A DNA stretch of 64,000 nt from Sunxiuqinia sp965230765 (GTDB taxonomy: Bacteria > Bacteroidota > Bacteroidia > Bacteroidales > Prolixibacteraceae), in contig CBDDLR010000001.1 in assembly GCA_965230765.1 (NCBI GenBank), forward strand, positions 2,728,001 through 2,792,000, given 5' to 3'. This document shows, piece after piece, positions 52,173 through 60,053 of the stretch. The position numbers were made by a program, and so were the translations under genes. The notes under the pieces were generated by a model that was not told the DNA's origin, made no database searches, and was given only the letters and a program-made list of their open reading frames with translations. Numbering within the stretch: position 1 is the first letter of the stretch; every line of letters starts with the position of its first letter.

Positions 52173-52302
52173 CCTTAACGTTGAGTATATGCAAAGTAGG
52201 CGATTGCGGGCTTCAAACTTATCAAACCGCTGATAAGTTGAAGCGGGCTACACCTCTTGAATTTACTACTATTTCGCCTATTTTGTATATACATTGTTAT
52301 GG
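52173..52302 (-). repeat. attC site, class 7
   Basis: R'' CCATAAC, R' GTTAAGG. Belongs to the 560-aa membrane-protein cassette. Confidence 0.85.
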
Positions 52303-52310
52303 GCTGGGTT

Positions 52311-53993
52311 TTAATTTATTATTTTGTTTATTTCATTTTTAAGTTCTTGATAATCATGTTTCGAAAGAATTTTTACTTGTTGCTCAAATGCAAATTTTAT
52401 TGATTCTTTTATTTCATCCGAACAATCTTTCTCCTTGTAAATATCCAATCCCGAATTACCTATGATTGAGATGATATTTATTTTTAATGTTTTGTCAATA
52501 TCTAGGTCGTCGACCATTTGAATTGTAAAAAGAAATTCTCGAATATCAAATGTCGACAATTTACCTTTTTCATTTAGTCTACTTAATAAGTATGCATGCA
52601 TCCTTATATGATAAATTACATTTTTCTTTTTCTCAAGCCATTCTTTTAATTGGTAATCCTTAAAGAAATCAACCTTGTAAACATCATAATTAATAGCTTT
52701 TAAGGAAGTTGAATATGCTTTTTCTATGTATTTTTCGAAAGCATAATCCTGTTGTCTCTCTGTTAAGTTTTTAGAATTGTAAATTATAGATAATGAAGAG
52801 GATATGTCCAGCGAGTAGTAATCATAAACATCTTTATTTCCCAATTCAATCGATTTCTCTAAAATTTCAAAATATAAATCAGGTAAGTCATTTATCACAT
52901 AAGTCCAATATTGACCTACTTCATCAAATTTAAATTCTTTGTATTCAGCTCTTTTGAGTATATAACTTCGTGGATTTGTTGGTAACTCATCATCCGAATA
53001 ACTGATAGACTCAATGTGTTTATTAAATAACAAGTTAAGTTCTTTTAGAATATCTTTTTGAACATTGAAGAAACGATTGTTTTCTATTATCAGTCTGAAT
53101 AAACTTTGTAATGATTTATCAACAGGGTTATTCCTAAGGTGCAATATTTTTTTATCTGCGAGGTGGTCATGAGTTCTAAACAATAATGCTATTAATACTT
53201 TGACAGTTATGTAATCTAACATATCAACTGAGCGTTCTTTGAAATTGTCGCAGATATAAGTGAACGCAAACAAATTTGAATTGAGTTTTTTTAAATTATG
53301 TGATTTTTCTAGTGGAGATATGAGATTATTATAAGCACCATTTATTATTATTTGAGGTAAACTCCAATCATTTTCTTTAATAGCATTAACACCTATTTCT
53401 TTGAGCATTATTATTTTATTCTTGTCCATTAACTCGTAGAAATCCATATGGTCATCAGTTTCTGGCGGCTCATATAAATTAAGGATGTCATCTTCAGAAA
53501 TAGCTTCTAACAAATTGGTAATTCTGCTATTTGAATTAGTATACTCTAATGATAAAATAAGAAGTGGAAACTGAGCAATGATAAATATAAAAGTAACTAT
53601 GCTGGCTATGTATATAACCGTTAAACCTTGATTTGGAGCTAATGATTTATAAGAAAAAATTGATAATGATAAGAAAAGAAAAGCACCGCCGAACAGTGAG
53701 AAGATATTTTTAATCCATGGATTACTTAATATAAAATCAAATGAGTTTCGTTTAATCGATTTTAGAGTTGAACTATAAACAACAAGTAATATTGTTAGAA
53801 TAATGCTAGACGAACCTATTATTGAAGACCATAGTACAAAAAGATAGCTGTCTGGATTTTTAACTGATTGAAGATTAAGATAGTCAGGAATTAGACTAAT
53901 GTCAAATATTGAAATTAGTAGAAATATGACTAAGAATCCTGCTAGAATCTTATAGTCAAACAGTTTTCGTATTGTAATAATAAGTTCTTTCAT
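52311..53993 (-). CDS. membrane protein with large cytoplasmic domain, 560 aa
   Basis: Four hydrophobic helices lie in the first 160 residues (about 15-32, 50-72, 92-110, 125-148). The remaining 400 residues are soluble and mostly helical, without a recognisable catalytic motif. The layout of four helices plus a helical domain resembles DUF2254-like or other uncharacterised membrane proteins. Single-gene cassette. Function unknown. Confidence 0.72.
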   Translation of the reverse strand: MKELIITIRKLFDYKILAGFLVIFLLISIFDISLIPDYLNLQSVKNPDSYLFVLWSSIIGSSSIILTILLVVYSSTLKSIKRNSFDFILSNPWIKNIFSLFGGAFLFLSLSIFSYKSLAPNQGLTVIYIASIVTFIFIIAQFPLLILSLEYTNSNSRITNLLEAISEDDILNLYEPPETDDHMDFYELMDKNKIIMLKEIGVNAIKENDWSLPQIIINGAYNNLISPLEKSHNLKKLNSNLFAFTYICDNFKERSVDMLDYITVKVLIALLFRTHDHLADKKILHLRNNPVDKSLQSLFRLIIENNRFFNVQKDILKELNLLFNKHIESISYSDDELPTNPRSYILKRAEYKEFKFDEVGQYWTYVINDLPDLYFEILEKSIELGNKDVYDYYSLDISSSLSIIYNSKNLTERQQDYAFEKYIEKAYSTSLKAINYDVYKVDFFKDYQLKEWLEKKKNVIYHIRMHAYLLSRLNEKGKLSTFDIREFLFTIQMVDDLDIDKTLKINIISIIGNSGLDIYKEKDCSDEIKESIKFAFEQQVKILSKHDYQELKNEINKIIN

Positions 53994-54013
53994 AGCAGCT
54001 CATTTAACCTTGC

Positions 54014-54146
54014 CCATAACGTTCAGTTGTAAGTTGTCGTTGCGGATTTCGGTGAGCGTCAGCGTCCGGTAGGACCTGACTGCGATGCGAGAATCCGGCG
54101 AACGATATCGCACGAACCCCGCAATGCAATTTACAATTTGTTAGTT
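54014..54146 (-). repeat. attC site, class 3
   Basis: R'' AACTAAC, R' GTTATGG. Closes the esterase-like cassette. Confidence 0.87.
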
Positions 54147-54154
54147 GCAGTAAT

Positions 54155-54940
54155 TTAGTCATCTGTCCCGTTAAATATAAAATTTAGCCCGTGAATGTAA
54201 TTCGTTAAAATACTGGAAATAAAAATAGAGTCATTGTTCTCCACATAATTCCACTTAAAATTTCTCATTTGCAAACTTTTTAGTTTATTCAAAAATGTCA
54301 GAGAAGTACCATCTTTCCCTACTGTCATGTTTCCTGTCAAGTAGTAAGATATTTTAGTTTCTCCGATTTTTTCAAGCGTATTCTCTGCATTTATTTTTTT
54401 CTCCATCAATTCAAGGTTTGGTGTATCAGAAATGTAGCAATCAAAAAGGTCTGGTTTTGATAACATTACAAAAGTTGAAAACATGCCCGAAAATCCTTTG
54501 CCCCACAAAATTTTCTTTGATATTTTATATTCTGATTGAAGAAATGGAAAGAGTTCCTTCTCATAGAATGAAATAGTTTTCCCTCCATTTATTTTTTCTG
54601 AATCATTGTCAATAGTTGGAGAATACTCATTTGGAACATTCGTTGTCATTGGGCAGACCACTATGCACCATGGGATTGTTTGGTTATACGCCAGTACTTC
54701 GGTCGCACTTGAAAGGGGTTTGAAAGCCATAAAGTCTGTGATTATTATCAATGGGTACTCTTTGTTTTTGTCAAATTTGAACGGAAGGTGAATAAATAAG
54801 GTCTTAGCCTGATTTAAATATTCAGATTTAATTTTTGTAGAATATCCCAGTGTGGTGAAAAGAGAATCTCGGCTTTGTTGTCCGAGTGATATTTGAGAAA
54901 TCACACTCAGGATCACGAAAAGTACTTTTATTTTTTTCAT
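54155..54940 (-). CDS. secreted alpha/beta-hydrolase (esterase-D-like), nucleophile apparently lost
   Basis: Signal peptide 1-20 (ending ISLGQ). The fold follows esterase D/enterochelin-esterase-like hydrolases: LFIHLPFKFDKNKEYPLII (about 49-67), WCIVVCPMTTN (about 91-101), and the nucleophile elbow ILWGKGFSGMFS (about 144-155). In active members the elbow is GHSFGG; here the Ser position is Gly (GKGFSG), so catalysis is doubtful unless the next Ser substitutes. A possible catalytic His lies near the end (NYIHG). It may be a binding protein. Single-gene cassette. Confidence 0.72.
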   Translation of the reverse strand: MKKIKVLFVILSVISQISLGQQSRDSLFTTLGYSTKIKSEYLNQAKTLFIHLPFKFDKNKEYPLIIITDFMAFKPLSSATEVLAYNQTIPWCIVVCPMTTNVPNEYSPTIDNDSEKINGGKTISFYEKELFPFLQSEYKISKKILWGKGFSGMFSTFVMLSKPDLFDCYISDTPNLELMEKKINAENTLEKIGETKISYYLTGNMTVGKDGTSLTFLNKLKSLQMRNFKWNYVENNDSIFISSILTNYIHGLNFIFNGTDD

Positions 54941-54989
54941 AGTTTTTGATTTTAGTTGGTACTGTCGGTATGCCGATTTTATTATTGCA

Positions 54990-55040
54990 ACTAACGTAAG
55001 AGTGTATGACCCGTTTTAATGGGTTATGACATTGTTGCCT
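54990..55040 (-). repeat. attC site, short singleton (51 bp)
   Basis: R'' AGGCAAC, R' GTTAGTT. Arms TGTATGACCC and GGGTTATGACA around a loop of 6-7 nt. Much shorter than every other site here and close to the lower size limit of known attC. The gene to its right ends within it. Confidence 0.82.
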
Positions 55041-56053
55041 GCATGTGCTTTTTTTTTACAGTTATTGTTATGTTTTATATTATTTTTCGGTTTATATTGA
55101 TTTAAAATATTGTGCAATATTAACCCTGATATTACAGAGCAAATTACAGGAGATATAATTATAGTAATTAAACTTTTGAAGTTAATCAATGTATTGATAT
55201 AACTTTCTGCAAAATCAAGAAAGACACCAGAAAGAACAAGAAAACAGTAAAGACAAGTACAAACCATTGTAGCCTTTCTTAATCTACCTGAATAATATTC
55301 TTGCTTGTCTTTAAGTATTATTGAATATATTCCTAGTGTTGAAATCCCTATAAACCAATTCGTCTCAGTTAGGAATTTAAGATAAGAGCCATTAAGGTAA
55401 TTTTCATAGCGAAAAAGATATATTGAAATAAAGAAATAAGTGCAAAATAGAAGAATTATAAGGAGTAATTCTTTAAGAGCTATTTTATTCTTGCTAATGT
55501 ACTTTCTTCTTACAGAATAAAATATCAGAGCTAATGCCATCAGGTAGCAAACTTTGAAAATTGAAAAAGATTTATTTATTACTGATAATTTCTCCCAAGA
55601 AGGATTTGTATTTCCAATAATAAGCTTTAAAAGAATAAAAAAACCTAGGTAAACTGCAATATATGGAAGAGTGTATGTAATAGTCTCAATTAACTCATCA
55701 AGGCCTTTAAGCCTAGTCTCATACCAATCATACAAAACTACACTGAGATTTAAAACAAGCGGAATTGAAAAAGACAGATAATAATTATCATAAGTCAAGT
55801 CATGGTATGTAAGACTAAATGGAAAAATAGCTAGAATTAAACCTAGGATGTAAGACAAATTAATTATACCAACTATCTTTTTATGATAAATGAATTTAAT
55901 TAATAAATAGGTAATTGGAACAAAAGACGAGACTGTCAAAATAACATATCTTACAAAGTCAATCTTCTCGATAATCGGAGTAAGGAACCAGCCCAGTATC
56001 AATAACAAAATTATTGACAATTTGCCATTCAGCAATATCTTATTCAGTTTCAT
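55016..56053 (-). CDS. multi-pass membrane protein, 345 aa
   Basis: About nine hydrophobic helices from residue 10 to 320 with short loops; the start I use is the ATG at 56053, since the upstream extension begins with TTG. The pattern is of an integral inner-membrane protein without recognisable motif. The last residues (AHAGNNVITH) are encoded by the short attC, so the C-terminus depends on the cassette junction and could change if the cassette were re-inserted with another attC. Confidence 0.72.
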   Translation of the reverse strand: MKLNKILLNGKLSIILLLILGWFLTPIIEKIDFVRYVILTVSSFVPITYLLIKFIYHKKIVGIINLSYILGLILAIFPFSLTYHDLTYDNYYLSFSIPLVLNLSVVLYDWYETRLKGLDELIETITYTLPYIAVYLGFFILLKLIIGNTNPSWEKLSVINKSFSIFKVCYLMALALIFYSVRRKYISKNKIALKELLLIILLFCTYFFISIYLFRYENYLNGSYLKFLTETNWFIGISTLGIYSIILKDKQEYYSGRLRKATMVCTCLYCFLVLSGVFLDFAESYINTLINFKSLITIIISPVICSVISGLILHNILNQYKPKNNIKHNNNCKKKAHAGNNVITH

Positions 56054-56091
56054 AGTATCATATTTCAATTAGGTGTTAGATTCTGCATTGC

Positions 56092-56222
56092 AGGCAACGG
56101 TTGGTACATGTTGCGGAGCGGATTTCGGAGCTTCGTTCCTGTCTGGCAAGACGGAACGATGATGCGATAGCCGCAGTTACAAACCGCACTTACCCCGCGC
56201 TGAAATATGTACTTTGTTACCA
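56092..56222 (-). repeat. attC site, class 5
   Basis: R'' TGGTAAC, R' GTTGCCT. Belongs to the 237-aa membrane-protein cassette. Confidence 0.86.
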
Positions 56223-56230
56223 ACTGTATT

Positions 56231-56944
56231 TTAATCATTTAATATTCTTATTTTCTCTTTTGCCGATTGATTTAAAGTTTTCCAGTCAGCAGTTTTGATA
56301 AACTCTTCAATTTTAGGAAATTCTCTCTTGTATTTATTTTCGACAACTTTAATTTCTTTATCAAATATGGACAACAGCTCAATTTCAATTGAATTAAAAA
56401 TTTCTCTCAAAACTTCGCTGTCGGTAATAGTGTAATCACACCAATAGTCAAATAACTCGGATGTCACTTCTTCACTATTATATATCTCCCTTAATTTTAA
56501 TTGCTCAGATTCTGAAGCCCAAAGTTTAATTACTCCAACTAGATTTGCTCTAGTCAATTCATTAAATTCTTTTTCACTGACAGTGTAATCTTCCTTATTT
56601 TTTTCTCGTGGTCTGTTTATCTTATTTCTTAAAGGTCTTTTCTTAATTTTTACTCGATAGTAGTAAATCGGAGCATACAAAGCATTGAAAAAGAACAACG
56701 GAAATATTGATTTTGAATACCTGTCATATTTAAATAAAAACCAGATGCAATACCCCCAGAAAAAGAAGATTATTAAATTTAATGGTGTTGCTACGATATT
56801 GAACATTGTTCTATCATCGTTGAAAAAGACTTTATCAAAAGTCTCAGGAAAAAATATTGCAAAAAATGGCATTAGAATTATTGAAATCAGAAATATCAGA
56901 TTTACAATAAATGAGGCAAATGCTATTCTATGAATTAGTTTCAT
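56231..56944 (-). CDS. membrane protein with cytoplasmic helical domain, 237 aa
   Basis: Two to three hydrophobic helices (residues about 8-31, 48-72, 78-95) are followed by a basic turn (RVKIKKRPLRNKINRPREKN) and an acidic helical domain. No recognised family. Single-gene cassette. Confidence 0.7.
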   Translation of the reverse strand: MKLIHRIAFASFIVNLIFLISIILMPFFAIFFPETFDKVFFNDDRTMFNIVATPLNLIIFFFWGYCIWFLFKYDRYSKSIFPLFFFNALYAPIYYYRVKIKKRPLRNKINRPREKNKEDYTVSEKEFNELTRANLVGVIKLWASESEQLKLREIYNSEEVTSELFDYWCDYTITDSEVLREIFNSIEIELLSIFDKEIKVVENKYKREFPKIEEFIKTADWKTLNQSAKEKIRILND

Positions 56945-56962
56945 TTTGGTTTTTAATATTGT

Positions 56963-57095
56963 TGGTAACGGTTGGTGTAAGTTTTTGTAGCGGATTCACA
57001 GCGATCGTCAGCGTCCGGTAGGACGGGACGGTCGGAAAAGAATCCGCCGCCAGTGACTGCGCCAAAACCGCTATAAAATTTACACTTTGTTGGCA
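56963..57095 (-). repeat. attC site, class 4
   Basis: R'' TGCCAAC, R' GTTACCA. Confidence 0.87.
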
Positions 57096-57103
57096 ATAGT
57101 ACT

Positions 57104-58192
57104 TTATGCGATCACTTTTTCTAAAATTTCTAATTCACTTTTCAGTTTCTTGGATATTTGCTCAGCATTTGTTTCATTTTCGCTAAACCCGAAAATATCT
57201 CTTTTACATGATGAACAATAGGTCCTTTCTTTGTCGTTTTCTTTGCTGCATTCACAAATCCAAATTTCTTTTTCTTTGGATGATAAAGCTTTTTTCTTGC
57301 TAGTTTTTTTACCTCTTTCGGTAAAGGTGGTTGAAACTAGACTTATTATATTTTTAATTTGTTGAATGTCTGGTTTTTCATAGCTCATTTTATCGGTTTT
57401 TAAAACCTGAAGGCTACATTTTTGAGTACTGAAGTCAGGTGCTTTAATAAGTTGAAGTACTCTCTCAAAATCGATAAGTTGAAGTTCGTTGATTTTTTTA
57501 ATGATCTGGTTTTTTAAATCTAATTCTTGCTCCTCAATTAACCTCTTGTATAAACAGCTCATTGCTACCTCTGGATCTAAAACAGAAAGATACTCACTTA
57601 GATGATTGGAAAACTTTTTAAAATTTTCTTGGACTTCGTAGAACTTCGCAAACTCAAGAAAACTATCAAGTAAATATTCTGCAAGTTCATTTACCTTATT
57701 GGATTTAACAAATTCCCATAATTCATCATTTATTTTTAGTGAATCATTCTCACTTTCAACGATGTATTTCTTCTTTTGCTTATAAAAATTAAGCAGATCA
57801 TTACTCAACCTGTCTGCCTTAATCTCTTTTTTATGATTAATTGTTTTTTCAGAGAAATTAGCTTTTGCTGCTGTACCTAATGCTGTGACCATCATCATTG
57901 ATTTTCCTTGTGCCGAAACTTCATCATTGTCAATTTTAAGTCCAAGGACACAGTTGGCGCCAATTGAATATGCTCTTTCTCTTAGTTCATTAATTACATC
58001 ATCGTTTATAGATGTCAAAGTGTTTTGATAAGTTCTTGATTTTCCACCAAATAAATCCGAAAAACCAGATAATAAATCTTTGAATAAGTTCATTCCGACT
58101 ACTACATGAGCAGTAATCGGTTCTAGATACTCTTCAATTTCAACACCATCAAATCCAGATGTTGTAGTAACTTTTACGTTTTGCTTGTTCAT
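57104..58192 (-). CDS. YbjQ-like domain fused to a C-terminal zinc ribbon, 362 aa
   Basis: Residues 4-115 match the YbjQ/DUF74 fold (VTTTSGFDGVEIEEYLEPI, then AHVVVGMN; RERAYSIGANCVLGLKID). YbjQ forms pentamers with unknown ligand. A helical middle (about 125-300) leads to a zinc ribbon with two CxC/CxxC knuckles (WICECSKEN, then YCSSCKRD) near residues 315-345, similar to RanBP-type or double zinc ribbons. This fusion is not common. Cytoplasmic; single-gene cassette. Domains recognised by pattern; function unknown. Confidence 0.75.
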   Translation of the reverse strand: MNKQNVKVTTTSGFDGVEIEEYLEPITAHVVVGMNLFKDLLSGFSDLFGGKSRTYQNTLTSINDDVINELRERAYSIGANCVLGLKIDNDEVSAQGKSMMMVTALGTAAKANFSEKTINHKKEIKADRLSNDLLNFYKQKKKYIVESENDSLKINDELWEFVKSNKVNELAEYLLDSFLEFAKFYEVQENFKKFSNHLSEYLSVLDPEVAMSCLYKRLIEEQELDLKNQIIKKINELQLIDFERVLQLIKAPDFSTQKCSLQVLKTDKMSYEKPDIQQIKNIISLVSTTFTERGKKTSKKKALSSKEKEIWICECSKENDKERTYCSSCKRDIFGFSENETNAEQISKKLKSELEILEKVIA

Positions 58193-58217
58193 TTTGCTTT
58201 AGGTTTGTTTGTATTAT

Positions 58218-58350
58218 TGCCAACGTTCAGTTGTATGTGGTCGGGCGGGATTTCGTGCAGAAATCCAGTCAGACCGGTAGGAGAGTAGCTGGAAGGTTTG
58301 ACCAGTCAAACCGATAAATGCCCCGCCTGCCATATTACAATTTGTTATGG
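58218..58350 (-). repeat. attC site, class 1
   Basis: R'' CCATAAC, R' GTTGGCA. Travels with family B copy 3. Confidence 0.88.
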
Positions 58351-58808
58351 TTTGTTTTTTTGTTATCATCTTTTTCAAGTACCGATTAAATGGGAACGTA
58401 CCTTTCAAACGGTGAGCAGCTTTCTGGTTTTTAAATACTATTCAAAAAGCTGCTTAAACTACACTTTGTTTCAAACTTCGTTCCTTCACTCCCGTCAAAA
58501 AAGATTGGGGTGCGAAGGATGTTTATAATGCAGTGTCAAGTTTTTGCGTTCTTGTCAGACCTGGAAAACAAGCGGACTGGTCAAACAGCAAGACTTTATC
58601 AACTTGTAACATTCTGGTCAATAAGCACGGACACGTACCAACTTGTCAGGTAACCTTTCCTCTGCGAATCCCTCTCAATCAAACTCTGGTGGGTTGGGGT
58701 GTCAATTTGAACACTTGGTTTTAAAAATAATTATTTCAAAGAAGAATCGGAAGTGTCCAGTTTAGAGAATCGTTCTAAATAATCAGTATTTTATAAATAA
58801 ACCATAAC
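58344..58808 (-). repeat. gene-less cassette, family B copy 3
   Basis: Followed directly by copy 4, giving a tandem B-B pair. Slightly different from copy 4 (ACCGATTAAATGGG against ACCGATGAAATGG). No gene seen. Confidence 0.8.
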
Positions 58809-58934
58809 GTTCAGTTGTATGTGGTCGGGCGGGATTTCGTGCAGAAATCCAGTCAGACCGATAGGAGAGTAGCCGGAAGGTTTGACGTGTCAAACCGATA
58901 AATGCCCCGCCTGCCATATTACAATTTGTTATGG
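58802..58934 (-). repeat. attC site, class 1
   Basis: R'' CCATAAC, R' GTTATGG. Travels with family B copy 4; reads CCGATAGGAGAG where most have CCGGTAGGAGAG. Confidence 0.88.
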
Positions 58935-59391
58935 TTTGTTTTTTTGTTATCATCATTTTCAAGTACCGATGAAATGGAAACGTTCCTTTCAAACGGTGAG
59001 CAGTTTCCTGGTTTTTAAATACTTTCCAAAAAGCTGCTTAAACTACACTTTGTTTCAAACTTCGTTCCTTCACTCCCGTCAAAAAGAATGGGGTGCGAAG
59101 GATGTTTATAATGCAGTGTCAAGTTTTTTCGTTCTTGTCAGACCAGGAAAACAAGCGGACTTTTCAAACTACTGAATTTTGCAGCTTGTAACATTCCAGT
59201 CAGAAAAGCACGGACACGTACCAACTTGTCAGGTAACCTTTCCTCTGCGAATCCCTCTCAATCAAACTCTGGTGGGTTGGGGTGTCAATTTGAACACTTG
59301 GTTTTAAAAATAATTATTTCAAAGAAGAATCGGAAGTGTCCAGTTTAGAGAATCGTTCTAAATAATCAGTTTTTTAGAAATAAACCATAAC
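58928..59391 (-). repeat. gene-less cassette, family B copy 4
   Basis: Differs from the other copies by carrying CTACTGAATTTTGCAGCTTG in place of CAGCAAGACTTTATCAACTTG, the same segment found at the junction of the A/B hybrid. No gene seen. Confidence 0.8.
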
Positions 59392-59517
59392 GGCCGCGGA
59401 TATGTTGCGGCGGGGTTTTATTTGCACTAAAGTTTCATATATTTTTTAAAATTATGTATTGTATTGTTAAAATAAAATAGCACCAAACACCCCGCTGAAA
59501 TATAAACGATGTTATGG
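59385..59517 (-). repeat. attC site, class 2
   Basis: R'' CCATAAC, R' GTTATGG. The loop has AATAAAATAG for AATCAAATAG, changing the promoter-like TTTG to TTTT. Confidence 0.87.
59447..59477 (-). promoter_or_regulatory. promoter-like element, mutated copy
   Basis: TTTT-N19-TAATTTTA: the upstream box has lost its G. Points into a gene-less family B cassette, so there may be no selection to keep it. Confidence 0.35.
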
Positions 59518-59924
59518 TTAGGCAGGGCAATCCGGGCGTGCCCAGTCATTGTAACAAAACCAGCCTGGCAGTTTGTTTGCCCCTCCCAAGTGATGTGCCA
59601 AGTTTGCAAAACCAGTTGTTGCTTACCGCTGTCCCTGTTTGGTGTTGTTTGCCTTTCCTTAATTTACATATCTTTAAGCAACAATACCTGTCCCAGGTTA
59701 CCCGTTCAGGTAGGGGCAAACATGGCACAGGAGTTGATTAACCGCAAACAAGGTGACAGGCTGTAGATGCTTTTGGGCGTGATTTTATGAAAATTGCTTT
59801 CCAATAACCACTAGTCAGGTAGATGTATTACCTGAAACTATGTTCCACTTTCATAAGTGCCATTTACAAAAACCAAGCTTTTAAAGAACGCTTTTTTTAA
59901 TAAACTGAAATGCTTAACCATAAC
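59511..59924 (-). repeat. gene-less cassette, family A copy 4
   Basis: Near-identical to the other A copies with CCGGGCGTGCCC as in copy 3. Its right attC is class 8 while other A copies have class 1 or singleton sites there. No gene seen. Confidence 0.8.
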
Positions 59925-60048
59925 GGTTACCTGTATGTGGCGTAGCCGACTGCGGGATGCTTTCCTGTCAAACCAAGATGAAGGAAATGCGGGATACGAA
60001 CCGACAATTACCCACAAAACCGGCTATGACATATACAGATTGTTGGCT
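59918..60048 (-). repeat. attC site, class 8
   Basis: R'' AGCCAAC, R' GTTATGG. Belongs to the NTPase/2TM cassette. Confidence 0.85.
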
Positions 60049-60053
60049 GTAGT

